Of a DNA stretch of 14,723 nucleotides, positions 6,415 to 14,589 are shown piece after piece; the stretch's first letter is position 1, and every line of letters begins with the position of its first letter. This stretch comes from Candidatus Omnitrophota bacterium. GTDB taxonomy: Bacteria; Omnitrophota; Gorgyraeia; B26-G9. The DNA is taken from NCBI GenBank assembly GCA_022013205.1, contig JAKLQT010000130.1, positions 1 through 14,723 of the forward strand, read 5' to 3'. Both the position numbers and the translations under genes were made by a program. A model generated the notes under the pieces. That model ran no database searches. It was not told the origin of the DNA and saw nothing but the letters and a program-made list of their open reading frames with translations.

Positions 6415-8862
6415 ATGCAGTCAGTTATAATTAAAAAAACGATAATTACAACGCTTGTAATAATATTTTTAATTGGGTGTAACGTGTATGCCGGCAATGT
6501 AATGCCGCTCGACAATTATACATTCTGGATATTAACAAATGCGGAAGATGATTCAGCGCTTATATTGAGGGGATGTTCACCAGAGGCTAATGCTGAGGAT
6601 ATGCCGCGGTCAACTAATATCAAAGCCTGCATATTCGATACCCAATTTGCAATAGATAGCAGTTCTATCCAGATGTCAGTGAACGGGATCACCATAATCA
6701 GCAGCGGCAGAGTACAGACTTATCAGGACATGGATGGAAACACACGCGATTATCAGATTGAGATAATTGAAAAAACCGCCAATGAATATGTTTTGATGTA
6801 TGACCCTGTTGAATATTTTAATTATGAAGAAAGGGTTACGGTTATGATAAGTGCTGCCGATGCCGGGGGCAACTCTCTTAATGGATATAGTTATTCTTTT
6901 AAAGTGCAGGATTTTCTAACCGGCGTGTTCAGCTCTTTTTTAAATATAGAGCCTGCTGAGGTTACGTCGGGCGCGCAGGCAACGGATGAGGGATTTATGC
7001 AGGACAACTCTGTTATTGCCAGCTCAGTTGAGGGAAAGCATGTTTTTATCGCCTGGGAACAGCGCGGCAGTAACGGGGCATGGGATATTTATCTTGTTCG
7101 ATCAAATGATTTTGGAGAAACCTTTGAAGCGCCTGTAAGGGTAAATCCCCGTGGCGCATGGGCAGAGCAGCGTTTCCCGTCTATTGCTGTTGACAGCATA
7201 AATAATGTATATGTCAGCTGGCAGCAAAAGACAATATCAGGGGACTGGGATATTTATATTGCCAAAATGAATAGCAATGAAAACGTATTTAGCGATACGT
7301 ACCGCATATACGCTGATTACAACGCGACTGATCAGTTATATCCCGCGATCACAGTTGGCCCCGCGCTTACAAGCGATGGACTGCCTTCAACGCAGGAGCC
7401 GGCAACAATATACGCGGCCTGGGTTGAGGATAACGGAACATCAAGTTTATGTTACACAAGGACCACTTCATCCTACAGTGATGAATGGCATATGTTTGTC
7501 AGTAACAGCATACGCGTTGATAGTGACCGCTGGCCGCAGCAGTGCAAAGATCCGGTAATCAAGCTTGATGATAGCGCTAGAACTTTTATTGCCTGGCGGG
7601 GGGAGAATACGGACGGCACTTCCAGCATTTATCTCGATCTGGCAAACAAAAATATAACTGATGGAATGGAAAGCTTTGGCGTAGATATCGAGGTGAGTAA
7701 GAGTACCAGCGCAGCAATAGCGCCTGAGCTGGAAGTAACATCTGATGGAAATAATATTTATCTGCTTTGGAAAGAATTAACTCCGTCCCAGGCGAGTTTG
7801 AGATTTTCTTATTATTGTTATGACGGTGAATATTATGAGTTAAATACCTCCAGCGTAGTTAATGCCGATGTTTTGAGTAGTGATGAGCTTGGCAGTTACG
7901 GCCTTTCAATAGATAATCGTGGTAACGCGTCAGTGGCCTGGAGCGAGGTTCATAGCGCGGACAGTGTTATTAATATGGCCGGCGCGGTGCATAATACCTA
8001 TGAATTTTCTGAATTTGCCCCTATGCGTACAACCGGAGTTCAGAAAAACCCCTCCATGGGAATGGACTCACTGGGAGGGCATTATTATGTTGCATGGACA
8101 GATAACAGCAATGGATATGACGCGGTTTACTTCTGCAGAAATACTTATATAGTCACGGATGAAATAACCTCACAAAGAATAGAAAACGATATCGGAGGAA
8201 CGCTCACAGTTGCCCAAGGGAGTATCAGCGGGGTTAGCATTGAAATCCCGGCTGAGGCGATTGACGCGCCGATCACAATATCAATCGCCGAGTCTGTGGG
8301 AGCACCGGACTCAGGTAATGCTATTACCAGAGCAGGCAATGTCGTTGATTTCGGGCCGGGACAGACACTGTTCAATACTCCGGCAACGATTACTTTGCCA
8401 TATGATAATAGTGAGCTTTTCCCCTTATCGGCAATAGATGAAGAAGATTTAAATATATTTTATTATAATATCGGCTGCCTGAAGTGGGAGCCGGTACCGG
8501 GTTGTGTAGTGGATACTGAGAATAAGACTGTTTCCGCAGGTATAACACATTTTTCCATGTACATGATTGCAGAAGGAGCAGCAACCACCACTAGTTCAAG
8601 TGACGGCAGCGGGGGAGGCGGCGGATGTTTTATTGCTACAGCGGCATTTGGAACCGGCATGGCTGAAGAAGTATCTATTTTGAGTGAGTTTAGAGACCGT
8701 TATCTATTGAAGCATAAATGGGGCATAAAGTTTGTGCAGTCCTATTACAAGTATAGCCCGCCGCTTGCGGATAAAATAAGAGAGGATGATGTGTTAAGAG
8801 CGCTGATCAGGATTGGCCTTAAGCCTTTGGTCTGGTTCAGCAAAGCGGTGTGTGGTAAGTAG
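6415..8862 (+). CDS. Exported protein with Ig-like, seven-bladed propeller, ZU5-like and CFI-box C-terminal domains
   Basis: This 815-residue surface or secreted protein has an N-terminal signal at 1-26. It contains both a possible lipobox LIGC (19-22) and a signal peptidase I-type site after VYA (26), so lipidation is undecided. Residues about 30-165 look like a bacterial Ig-like domain (SbsA/Big_5 type, ending in GGNSLNGYSYSFKV). Residues about 190-580 hold seven evenly spaced strands of the form hhhAW/SW (near 213, 268, 335, 392, 450, 508 and 560), 52-67 residues apart, plus an Asp-box SNDFGETF (230-237), as in BNR/sialidase-type propellers. A ZU5-like domain covers about 590-718 and ends in THFSMYMI. 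A Ser/Gly linker (727-737) leads to a CFI-box C-terminal domain (CFIATAAFG at 738-746, then YYKYSPPLAD), a presumed sorting or anchoring module. No glycosidase residues were identified. The ATG follows GAGGGAG (6407-6413) closely, and an in-frame stop lies just upstream, so no earlier start is possible. Confidence 0.85.
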   Translation: MQSVIIKKTIITTLVIIFLIGCNVYAGNVMPLDNYTFWILTNAEDDSALILRGCSPEANAEDMPRSTNIKACIFDTQFAIDSSSIQMSVNGITIISSGRVQTYQDMDGNTRDYQIEIIEKTANEYVLMYDPVEYFNYEERVTVMISAADAGGNSLNGYSYSFKVQDFLTGVFSSFLNIEPAEVTSGAQATDEGFMQDNSVIASSVEGKHVFIAWEQRGSNGAWDIYLVRSNDFGETFEAPVRVNPRGAWAEQRFPSIAVDSINNVYVSWQQKTISGDWDIYIAKMNSNENVFSDTYRIYADYNATDQLYPAITVGPALTSDGLPSTQEPATIYAAWVEDNGTSSLCYTRTTSSYSDEWHMFVSNSIRVDSDRWPQQCKDPVIKLDDSARTFIAWRGENTDGTSSIYLDLANKNITDGMESFGVDIEVSKSTSAAIAPELEVTSDGNNIYLLWKELTPSQASLRFSYYCYDGEYYELNTSSVVNADVLSSDELGSYGLSIDNRGNASVAWSEVHSADSVINMAGAVHNTYEFSEFAPMRTTGVQKNPSMGMDSLGGHYYVAWTDNSNGYDAVYFCRNTYIVTDEITSQRIENDIGGTLTVAQGSISGVSIEIPAEAIDAPITISIAESVGAPDSGNAITRAGNVVDFGPGQTLFNTPATITLPYDNSELFPLSAIDEEDLNIFYYNIGCLKWEPVPGCVVDTENKTVSAGITHFSMYMIAEGAATTTSSSDGSGGGGGCFIATAAFGTGMAEEVSILSEFRDRYLLKHKWGIKFVQSYYKYSPPLADKIREDDVLRALIRIGLKPLVWFSKAVCGK

Positions 8863-8885
8863 GGGCGGCTCCCTGTGGCCGCCCG
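8859..8885 (+). repeat. REP-like hairpin overlapping the stop codon
   Basis: A perfect 7-bp stem GGGCGGC (8863-8869) / GCCGCCC (8878-8884) with an 8-nt loop directly follows the stop of the propeller gene. The surrounding string GTAGGGGCGG...CCGCCCG resembles a dispersed palindromic element (GTAGGGGC... with a matching 3' arm) that I recall from many bacterial genomes. If so, the element's TAG supplies the stop codon. There is no U-tract, so it is not a textbook terminator, but it may protect or end the transcript between two convergent genes. Confidence 0.5.
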
Positions 8886-9037
8886 TTAATACTGACCGAA
8901 TCCCACGCCTTTTCGGCCATGAATTAGCCCCGCCTATGAATAATATTAAACCTGTAGGAAAAGCCCTGAAGAAGTATTTTTGTTGAAATTGTCAAAGCTG
9001 CGCGGTATTGATAATTCAAAAGATAATTAGTAAATTT

Positions 9038-12000
9038 TCATATCGCGGAGCCTATCAATGGCAGAGTTAAAACCAGGTCATTTAGATCGGTTATTTGCCG
9101 GCTTTTCATAGCTAATCCTAATAATTTAATGAATCTTTCCAGCGGGAGCCCATTTACGCGCAGGTCAATTCTTTGGGCATGTTTCATTGCCAAAATAATT
9201 AAATTTTGGAAATAGAAAAGGCTCTTATCGTCTCTAAAGGGCGTATTTAGCAGATCAAGAAAAATTGTATCTACTTTTTCTTTTTTTAAAAACAATAAAG
9301 AATCAACAAACTGCTGAAAAAAGAGAAGCTCATAATAGCTTCTTCTGCTCATCTCTTTAAAGTCCCGATCCAATATCTTTTTGATAGTATCGGTTTTGTC
9401 CATATTAATTAAATAATAAGCTAAAAACGCAGCAAAGTATTCCCGATCAAACCATTCAAGTGATTCTAGTTTTTTGCCAAATTTATCTATCATAGCCTGC
9501 GCGTAAAATGGTTTCGTTTCATCATCATATAAAAATATACCGTCTTTATTGTCCCAGCCAAACATTGTCATGGCGAATCTTGTTCTATCTTGAGAAACAA
9601 TTTCCAGAACTCGAAGACTCGTAGGCAATGAGTTAGCCTGCTTCATTATGATTTCAAATATCTCGTCATTAAACAATGCTAAAAACGCTTCACAGCAGCC
9701 GGCTATTTGATCATCAACATTCCATCCTCTGAAACCCTTGCTTGAAACTTGCCTGCCGATTTTTTCTATATAATATCTTATCTTTTGTTGGCCCTCTCTT
9801 GTCTTAGGATAGGCAATGCATGGCTGCCCCAGAGTTATAAAGATAGAATCATGTTTGACTTTTATCCGGGTCTTTGCCCCGCTGTTTTCATTTAAAACAA
9901 GTTTTTTATTGGATAGAGCCCCTTTCTGATTAAGAAAATCTAAGGCTTTGCATAAAATACTAACTTTCCCATCATCTTCAAACCTCTGTTTAAACTCTTC
10001 AATTTGCTTGGTTATCATGTCCTCTTCCGCGGCAAAATCAACTATTTTAAAAGAATTATTTTTAAGCAAAGCTTCATGTATCTGTTCTTGAGAAAAATTA
10101 TCTAAGATGTGTTTCAAAGCTATTGCTTTACTGATTTTTCCCTTACACGGATAATCAATTTTCAAGCCGAATTTATCAACCAGTAAAAAAACATCCTCCC
10201 ATTTTAATTGATTTAAATAAATAGACGGGCCGCCCCATTCAGGTTCATTCTGCAGGCACAAATTCTCGATGAATCCGGTGTCATCTTGTAATTCTTCAAA
10301 CATATACAACCGCGTTTCCGCCTGTTCGGAAAAATTTATGGTTAATATCTTATTATGCAGCTGCCTGCCGCTGACAATAGATATCTCTCCGTTAAGACGA
10401 TTAACCAACGCGTAATAATATCCCGGTTCTTTAGAAATACTTATTAGCGAGGCCGCCTCCTGAATAGATATTTCTTCAAAATACTGATACTGGTGATAAT
10501 TTGTTAACACCAGTGCCCTGCGTCCTTCGTAATAACGCAAAAATCCAAAGATAGCTCTTCCGGAATTATTAAGGACATATAACTGGCCGTTTCTAAGTAA
10601 ACTATCACGGGATATCTCAGCAGTAATTCCGGCCATATTTTTAATGATATTATGATGTGTGTCCACCTGATCTAACTTATTCCAACGGGCCCGGGCCCGG
10701 GCAAAGTACCCCCATAAGAGCTGTTCTTCCTGTATTTGGGGAATGCCCGGCAAAGCCGCGATATTAAGCAAATCACGAAAAAATTGTTTTGCCGTTAGCT
10801 CCGGAAACCGTTTAAAATGTGTTCCATTTAAATCACGGATATACGGAGGTTCATCATCATGATTATTTACAGCATGCAGCCTTTTAAACTGCTCTTCTAT
10901 CCGCGTTTTTCTCAGATAATCACGTAAGCCGGGAATATTCCTATGTATCATAGAATCCCCTACATGCTTTTGATAAATATAATCAAAACCGCATTCCTCC
11001 AATTTATCAAAAAGCCAATATGCCTCCGCGATAAAAGTGACTTCCCCGGATACAGTCTTAATTCTTTCAATCAGATTATGCCAAAATTCTTCCCCTACAT
11101 GTTTATTCCCAAGATAATCATGCCAGGTATCAAGAAATCCGGCCTTTCCATGTATTACCGATGCCATCGCGCAATCAGCTCTAAAACCTTTAACCCCGGC
11201 CTGCACCAGCTTTATTACCTTTTCAATAATTGCCTCCTGAACGCATGGGTTGCTCAAATCCAGTTGAAGCATATCTTCCCAAGGGGTCTTTTTATTTTTC
11301 TTTGTATCGTTATCCTGGCTGTTTACAATTAATATCCATTGTTTGAGTTTTGAGGAATAATGCAGTACATGTCCGGGATTCGAAATAAGTATATCATTGC
11401 ATAATTGGATAAATTCCCGTTGTTCATCTGTCCACAACTTATCTTCATCATCAAGAGAAGGCAGTGCTCTTGCGCGGTCTAAAGCCAGCAATCTATTCTG
11501 AACATTCTCCGGTAAAGTTTTATGTATATAATAATAACCCTGCCATATTTTATTAATATCGTCCCAATAGATATCCCCTGTCTGTAGTTCCTCATTCATA
11601 AGCCAGGGAGAATCGATGGCAGTGCCTTGGGCTACTAAATCAACAAAAATATTCATGCCCTGCTTATTAACTTCATCCAGTAAAGCTTGAAACCCTTTCC
11701 ATCCTCCCATCTGAGAATCAGGCTCATAATCAACTATGGAAAATGTGGATGCCTCATAATCATGCGCGGTGTTTTCTTTTGCTGAATTACTTCTTAGGAT
11801 GGAAACCACTTTACTAACGTCTTGCTGGTTACGTGTATAAAATAATGGATGGATTTTATCATCTTTTAAAAATTTATTAACTTTGTGACTCATATCGCTT
11901 TTTTCAAAAGCGCCAAGAAGATAAATATTCCTTGCGCCAGCGGCTTTTAGCTGTTGTAGAATTTCTTTTCGTGCCATATCCTTAAAAGAAGTATATAAAC

Positions 12001-12421
12001 GGGCATGCATTGCTGTTAAAAATCCATTTTTTACCTGATGTTGGCTTTTTAAACTTTCAAAGGTTGAAATAAATTCCGGATCATTAGCCGCGATTATTTG
12101 CCAAAGAACATCTTCTTCTAAGGCTTCAGTTAATTTGAGAAGGCTATTCTTAGTTTTAAATAAAAATTTTTGCTCGCTTTTTAAGGGAATCGGCCATTCT
12201 TTATCTGCAGGAAAACTTTTTCGAAAAAAAACTTCCACAGAACTTTTGGCCATACTAAGCTGAGGGGACAAAGTATCAATATTTATCGGAGTTGGTTCTC
12301 TTGTTATTTCACGCGCATAAATAATTTGTAGGTTTGTGCTTAATAAAAACTGGATGATAAAAAAGGCCATAATTCTTAGCCATGCCTTTTTCTTTAGCTT
12401 TAATAAATATACTTTATACAT
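9038..12421 (-). CDS. Exported GH13 (alpha-amylase superfamily) enzyme with long unknown C-terminal tail
   Basis: This 1127-residue protein has a signal peptide (basic start, hydrophobic core at about 15-29, likely cut after IIYA at 36) and a short LSPQLSM motif (51-57). The (beta/alpha)8 barrel runs from about 150 to 600. Region I is FVDLVAQGTAIDSPW with D261; region II GFRADCAMA has nucleophile D416; region III FIAEAYW has acid/base E466; region IV VNNHDDE has D522. ALPGIPQI (556-563) is also typical. Region I lacks the usual Asn-His and instead reads DLVAQ...SPW, recalling the DLALQC...PW form of GlgE-type GH13_3 enzymes, so a glucan transferase or phosphorolytic role is possible. A beta-rich domain C follows (about 615-710). 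Residues 711-1127 are mostly helical and unrecognised. The start is an ATG preceded only by a weak GAGA. The substrate is unknown, but an alpha-glucan or related glycoside outside the cytoplasm is likely. Confidence 0.82.
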   Translation of the reverse strand: MYKVYLLKLKKKAWLRIMAFFIIQFLLSTNLQIIYAREITREPTPINIDTLSPQLSMAKSSVEVFFRKSFPADKEWPIPLKSEQKFLFKTKNSLLKLTEALEEDVLWQIIAANDPEFISTFESLKSQHQVKNGFLTAMHARLYTSFKDMARKEILQQLKAAGARNIYLLGAFEKSDMSHKVNKFLKDDKIHPLFYTRNQQDVSKVVSILRSNSAKENTAHDYEASTFSIVDYEPDSQMGGWKGFQALLDEVNKQGMNIFVDLVAQGTAIDSPWLMNEELQTGDIYWDDINKIWQGYYYIHKTLPENVQNRLLALDRARALPSLDDEDKLWTDEQREFIQLCNDILISNPGHVLHYSSKLKQWILIVNSQDNDTKKNKKTPWEDMLQLDLSNPCVQEAIIEKVIKLVQAGVKGFRADCAMASVIHGKAGFLDTWHDYLGNKHVGEEFWHNLIERIKTVSGEVTFIAEAYWLFDKLEECGFDYIYQKHVGDSMIHRNIPGLRDYLRKTRIEEQFKRLHAVNNHDDEPPYIRDLNGTHFKRFPELTAKQFFRDLLNIAALPGIPQIQEEQLLWGYFARARARWNKLDQVDTHHNIIKNMAGITAEISRDSLLRNGQLYVLNNSGRAIFGFLRYYEGRRALVLTNYHQYQYFEEISIQEAASLISISKEPGYYYALVNRLNGEISIVSGRQLHNKILTINFSEQAETRLYMFEELQDDTGFIENLCLQNEPEWGGPSIYLNQLKWEDVFLLVDKFGLKIDYPCKGKISKAIALKHILDNFSQEQIHEALLKNNSFKIVDFAAEEDMITKQIEEFKQRFEDDGKVSILCKALDFLNQKGALSNKKLVLNENSGAKTRIKVKHDSIFITLGQPCIAYPKTREGQQKIRYYIEKIGRQVSSKGFRGWNVDDQIAGCCEAFLALFNDEIFEIIMKQANSLPTSLRVLEIVSQDRTRFAMTMFGWDNKDGIFLYDDETKPFYAQAMIDKFGKKLESLEWFDREYFAAFLAYYLINMDKTDTIKKILDRDFKEMSRRSYYELLFFQQFVDSLLFLKKEKVDTIFLDLLNTPFRDDKSLFYFQNLIILAMKHAQRIDLRVNGLPLERFIKLLGLAMKSRQITDLNDLVLTLPLIGSAI

Positions 12422-12460
12422 ATAAGGATCTCAATATACCTTTAGATTTTCTATCCTAGA

Positions 12461-12505
12461 ATTATAAATAACCATAAAGTTTACCACATTTTTGGGTTTT
12501 TTCAA
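12461..12505 (-). promoter_or_regulatory. Possible promoter region of the GH13 gene
   Basis: On the minus strand TATAAT occurs at 12461-12466, about 40 nt upstream of the GH13 start, but with no good -35 at the right distance. An alternative pair is TTGAAA (12500-12505) and TAAACT (12478-12483) with a 16-nt spacer, and this -35 lies in the arm of the adjacent hairpin. Either could serve. The region is AT-rich and the call is weak. Confidence 0.3.
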
Positions 12506-12524
12506 TACTAACTTGAAAAAAACC
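12495..12524. repeat. AT-rich inverted repeat upstream of the GH13 gene
   Basis: The arms GGTTTTTTCAA (12495-12505) and TTGAAAAAAACC (12513-12524) pair over 11 bp with one bulged A around a 7-nt loop. It is not followed by a U-tract on either strand, so a terminator is not well supported. It overlaps a candidate -35 of the GH13 gene and could act as an operator. Confidence 0.4.
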
Positions 12525-12539
12525 AACTCCTGAATAGAA
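12523..12539. repeat. 17-nt direct repeat, copy 1
   Basis: CCAACTCCTGAATAGAA occurs here and again, identical and in the same orientation, at 14590-14606. Each copy lies upstream of one of the two minus-strand exported-protein genes. Under uniform base composition about 0.01 such 17-nt matches would be expected in a window of this size, so a shared origin is likely. Confidence 0.7.
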
Positions 12540-12541
12540 GA

Positions 12542-12587
12542 GGGAAAAAGGGGTCACAAATCTCTCCTGCTTTCCCCTGTTTTTCCC
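12542..12587. repeat. Long imperfect hairpin between the two minus-strand genes
   Basis: GGGAAAAAGGGG (12542-12553) pairs with CCCCTGTTTTTCCC (12574-12587), a 12-bp stem with a 2-nt bulge and a 20-nt loop. It starts 2 nt after the 17-nt repeat copy. Together they look like the remains of a small palindromic mobile element. The rest of the 261-nt gap (12588-12682) shows nothing I can name. Confidence 0.5.
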
Positions 12588-12682
12588 ATCCCCCCTGAAT
12601 GTCAAATAGGGTGTCTGGAGTTTAGGCTTTGAATTGACGGATGATAGGGATATTCTGGCTCTGTTTGCCCGGCTGTTCTTAG

Positions 12683-14389
12683 TTAAATCGCGCTTTTTAT
12701 AAGGTGTTCGTAGTTTTGTGTGCGAGGGAAGGTATCTAAGGGGACACTGCCGCGGCTTTGCGCGCTTTGCTGAGGATTAGAGGGGATAACAATCGTGAAT
12801 TTCGCGCCGCTGTATGTTTCTGATTTGTCGGCAAGAATATATCCTCCGAGCAGACGGCTAATCTCATAGGCAAAAGCCAGCCCGCAGCCGGTTCCGCCCT
12901 TTCTTTTACTTTCTCCGGCTGCAAAAATTTTTTGCCGGCCGTTACTCGTTAGGAGTAAGTCCTCGTCTATACCTTTGCCGTCATCTTCAATAATTATATT
13001 CGCCCCCTGCCAAGTATTGGTAATAGTTACGTAAATATTCTTTATCCCTAAATGCAATCCATTGGACACAAATCTGGAAAATAATCCGCTTAGGGCCGCT
13101 CGGTCAATTCCGTAAACCCAATATTTTTCCTGGCCAGTGGATATATGCAATACCGGCACCTGGAGGTTCCGATGATGATTGGCCAGTGCACTCTCATTTA
13201 AACTCCTCAAAAGGCTGATAACCTCGACATTTTCATCATTTCGCAATCTGCCCTGGCTAAAGCGTTCAAGGAAAAAACGCATTATGCTGACAAGATTATT
13301 TTGTTTTAAAAACATTTCTATGTCCCTAACGCCTGCTTGAAGCGTTTTATGCTCAGGAAATTGACTGTCTATTTGTTTACACAAATCTTCTATTATTATG
13401 ATGAGTTCGGAAAATTCCGCTGCTTTTCCTGTGAATTCTTCGGCAATATCCAGAAATTTTTCATCGTTCCAAGTTGTCGCGTTCGCTTTTATTTCTTCAA
13501 AAAACCTATTCTGTTCCTTCACCCAATCAAGCAATTTATAATAGACTTCACGCGTAGATATAAATAATGGGTTTTCCTTATCTTTCCGGGCTAATTCCTT
13601 TAACACCCTCGACACCCTAGTAGTAAAAGGATGAAATGCGGCCGCGATATTCCAATCACCCATAACTCCATGCGCGAACATTCTTGCTGTAAGAACTGTT
13701 AATCGCCGCGATTGTACAGCCCCCTCGTATTTGCTTATTAATATCGCCGAAAATGCCTCCGGAAAAGAAGATGCCTCCAAGTGTCTGTTGTAAATGTCAA
13801 AAACTTTTTCTATCCGTTTCTTCAATTCATGAATTTCCAGCGCGGATATATCAGCAGGAGATTTCAGAAGTGGATTCATTTTCATAAGAACATTTGTAAT
13901 TGTATTAGGAAAGTGATCATTGGCAAACCAAAGAGTTTGTTCAGAACTTTTTAGGAATAGAACTCCTTTGTACTCGGGAAACATTTGTTGGTGATTAGAA
14001 CGCATTTTTTTAACTACATCAAAAAGTAAACTGTTTAAAGCGGTAAGCTCTTTTGCTATTTCATTTTGTTTAAAAGGCTGCTCCTGGCGCATGAAAAATA
14101 AGAGGGATTGCTCAAGTTTTTTCATTTCCGGGCTAAGTTTTTCGAAAAATAGCAGCGTGCGTTCTTTTTGAAGACGTGTATTCGGGCTGCCGCCAAGACT
14201 GCCGGAAAAAAACTCTTTTAATTTGGGAGCATCCATGTTAAGAGCTGGAGACAGGAATTGCCGTACAGAAAAATCCGGGATTGACTTTAGCTGCTGCGCG
14301 AAACATTTCTGTTGCGGCATTAATTGAGAAATCAGCAGGGCCAGTGTAACCGCTGCCAATATATGAATTTTACCTTTAAAATAATACAT
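12683..14389 (-). CDS. Exported histidine-kinase-like ATPase protein (HATPase_c domain, signal peptide, no second membrane segment)
   Basis: This 568-residue protein has a signal peptide-like N-terminus (K5/K7, hydrophobic core at about 9-24, probable cut after CFA at 31), followed by the motif LSPALNM (46-52), a long helical region and a C-terminal GHKL ATPase domain at about 425-540. Seen: N box SRFVSNGLHLG (N443), G1 box EDDGKGI (D470, G471, G473), and G2 box GGTGCGLAFAYEI (499-510) with RLLGG. MFAHGVMGDW (H240 at 237-246) may be a degenerate phospho-acceptor H box but lacks the usual HExxxP or HDxxNP pattern. No second hydrophobic segment is visible, so by the ordinary export rule the ATPase domain would lie outside the cytoplasm, where ATP is scarce. 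It may be anchored in an unusual way, or may bind something else. An AAGGG lies 4 nt before the ATG. It shares strand and N-terminal motif with the GH13 gene 261 nt downstream. Confidence 0.8.
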   Translation of the reverse strand: MYYFKGKIHILAAVTLALLISQLMPQQKCFAQQLKSIPDFSVRQFLSPALNMDAPKLKEFFSGSLGGSPNTRLQKERTLLFFEKLSPEMKKLEQSLLFFMRQEQPFKQNEIAKELTALNSLLFDVVKKMRSNHQQMFPEYKGVLFLKSSEQTLWFANDHFPNTITNVLMKMNPLLKSPADISALEIHELKKRIEKVFDIYNRHLEASSFPEAFSAILISKYEGAVQSRRLTVLTARMFAHGVMGDWNIAAAFHPFTTRVSRVLKELARKDKENPLFISTREVYYKLLDWVKEQNRFFEEIKANATTWNDEKFLDIAEEFTGKAAEFSELIIIIEDLCKQIDSQFPEHKTLQAGVRDIEMFLKQNNLVSIMRFFLERFSQGRLRNDENVEVISLLRSLNESALANHHRNLQVPVLHISTGQEKYWVYGIDRAALSGLFSRFVSNGLHLGIKNIYVTITNTWQGANIIIEDDGKGIDEDLLLTSNGRQKIFAAGESKRKGGTGCGLAFAYEISRLLGGYILADKSETYSGAKFTIVIPSNPQQSAQSRGSVPLDTFPRTQNYEHLIKSAI

Positions 14390-14423
14390 TTTTCCCTTGT
14401 TTACGTAATAATAAAATTAACTA

Positions 14424-14452
14424 AATATACCTTAATAATCTTTTTTTTGCAA
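14424..14452 (-). promoter_or_regulatory. Probable sigma-70-type promoter of the exported ATPase gene
   Basis: On the minus strand TTGCAA (14447-14452) and TATATT (14424-14429) are separated by exactly 17 nt. Transcription would start near 14417, leaving a leader of about 28 nt with an AAGGG ribosome binding site at 14394-14398. Spacing and position are both good. Confidence 0.6.
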
Positions 14453-14475
14453 ATTTATCCCGCATGTTTTGAAAA

Positions 14476-14573
14476 CCTCGGCTTTTCCCGCTTTAAATGC
14501 AGCGGGACAGGCAAGCCGGGGATAAAAGTAAATCTGCGGGAATCCGCTCTGAAACCCCGGGCTTTAGCCCGGG
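14476..14573. repeat. Cluster of three palindromic hairpins
   Basis: The first hairpin has an outer 9-bp stem (14476-14484 with 14513-14521, one G-U pair) and an inner 6-bp stem CCCGCT (14487-14492) / AGCGGG (14501-14506). A small GCGG/CCGC hairpin lies at 14536-14547. The third is a perfect 7-bp stem CCCGGGC / GCCCGGG at 14556-14573 with loop TTTA. Such a cluster of GC-rich palindromes in an AT-rich gap is typical of REP/BIME-like elements. No U-tracts follow, so they are not standard terminators. Confidence 0.55.
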
Positions 14574-14589
14574 TGAGCTTCATTTGCCC

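Noticed and set aside
8885..9037. Possible small RNA or second hairpin between the convergent genes
   Set aside because: Only short, imperfect self-complementarity (such as CCGAA/TTCGG) and no promoter. Nothing supports an RNA gene.
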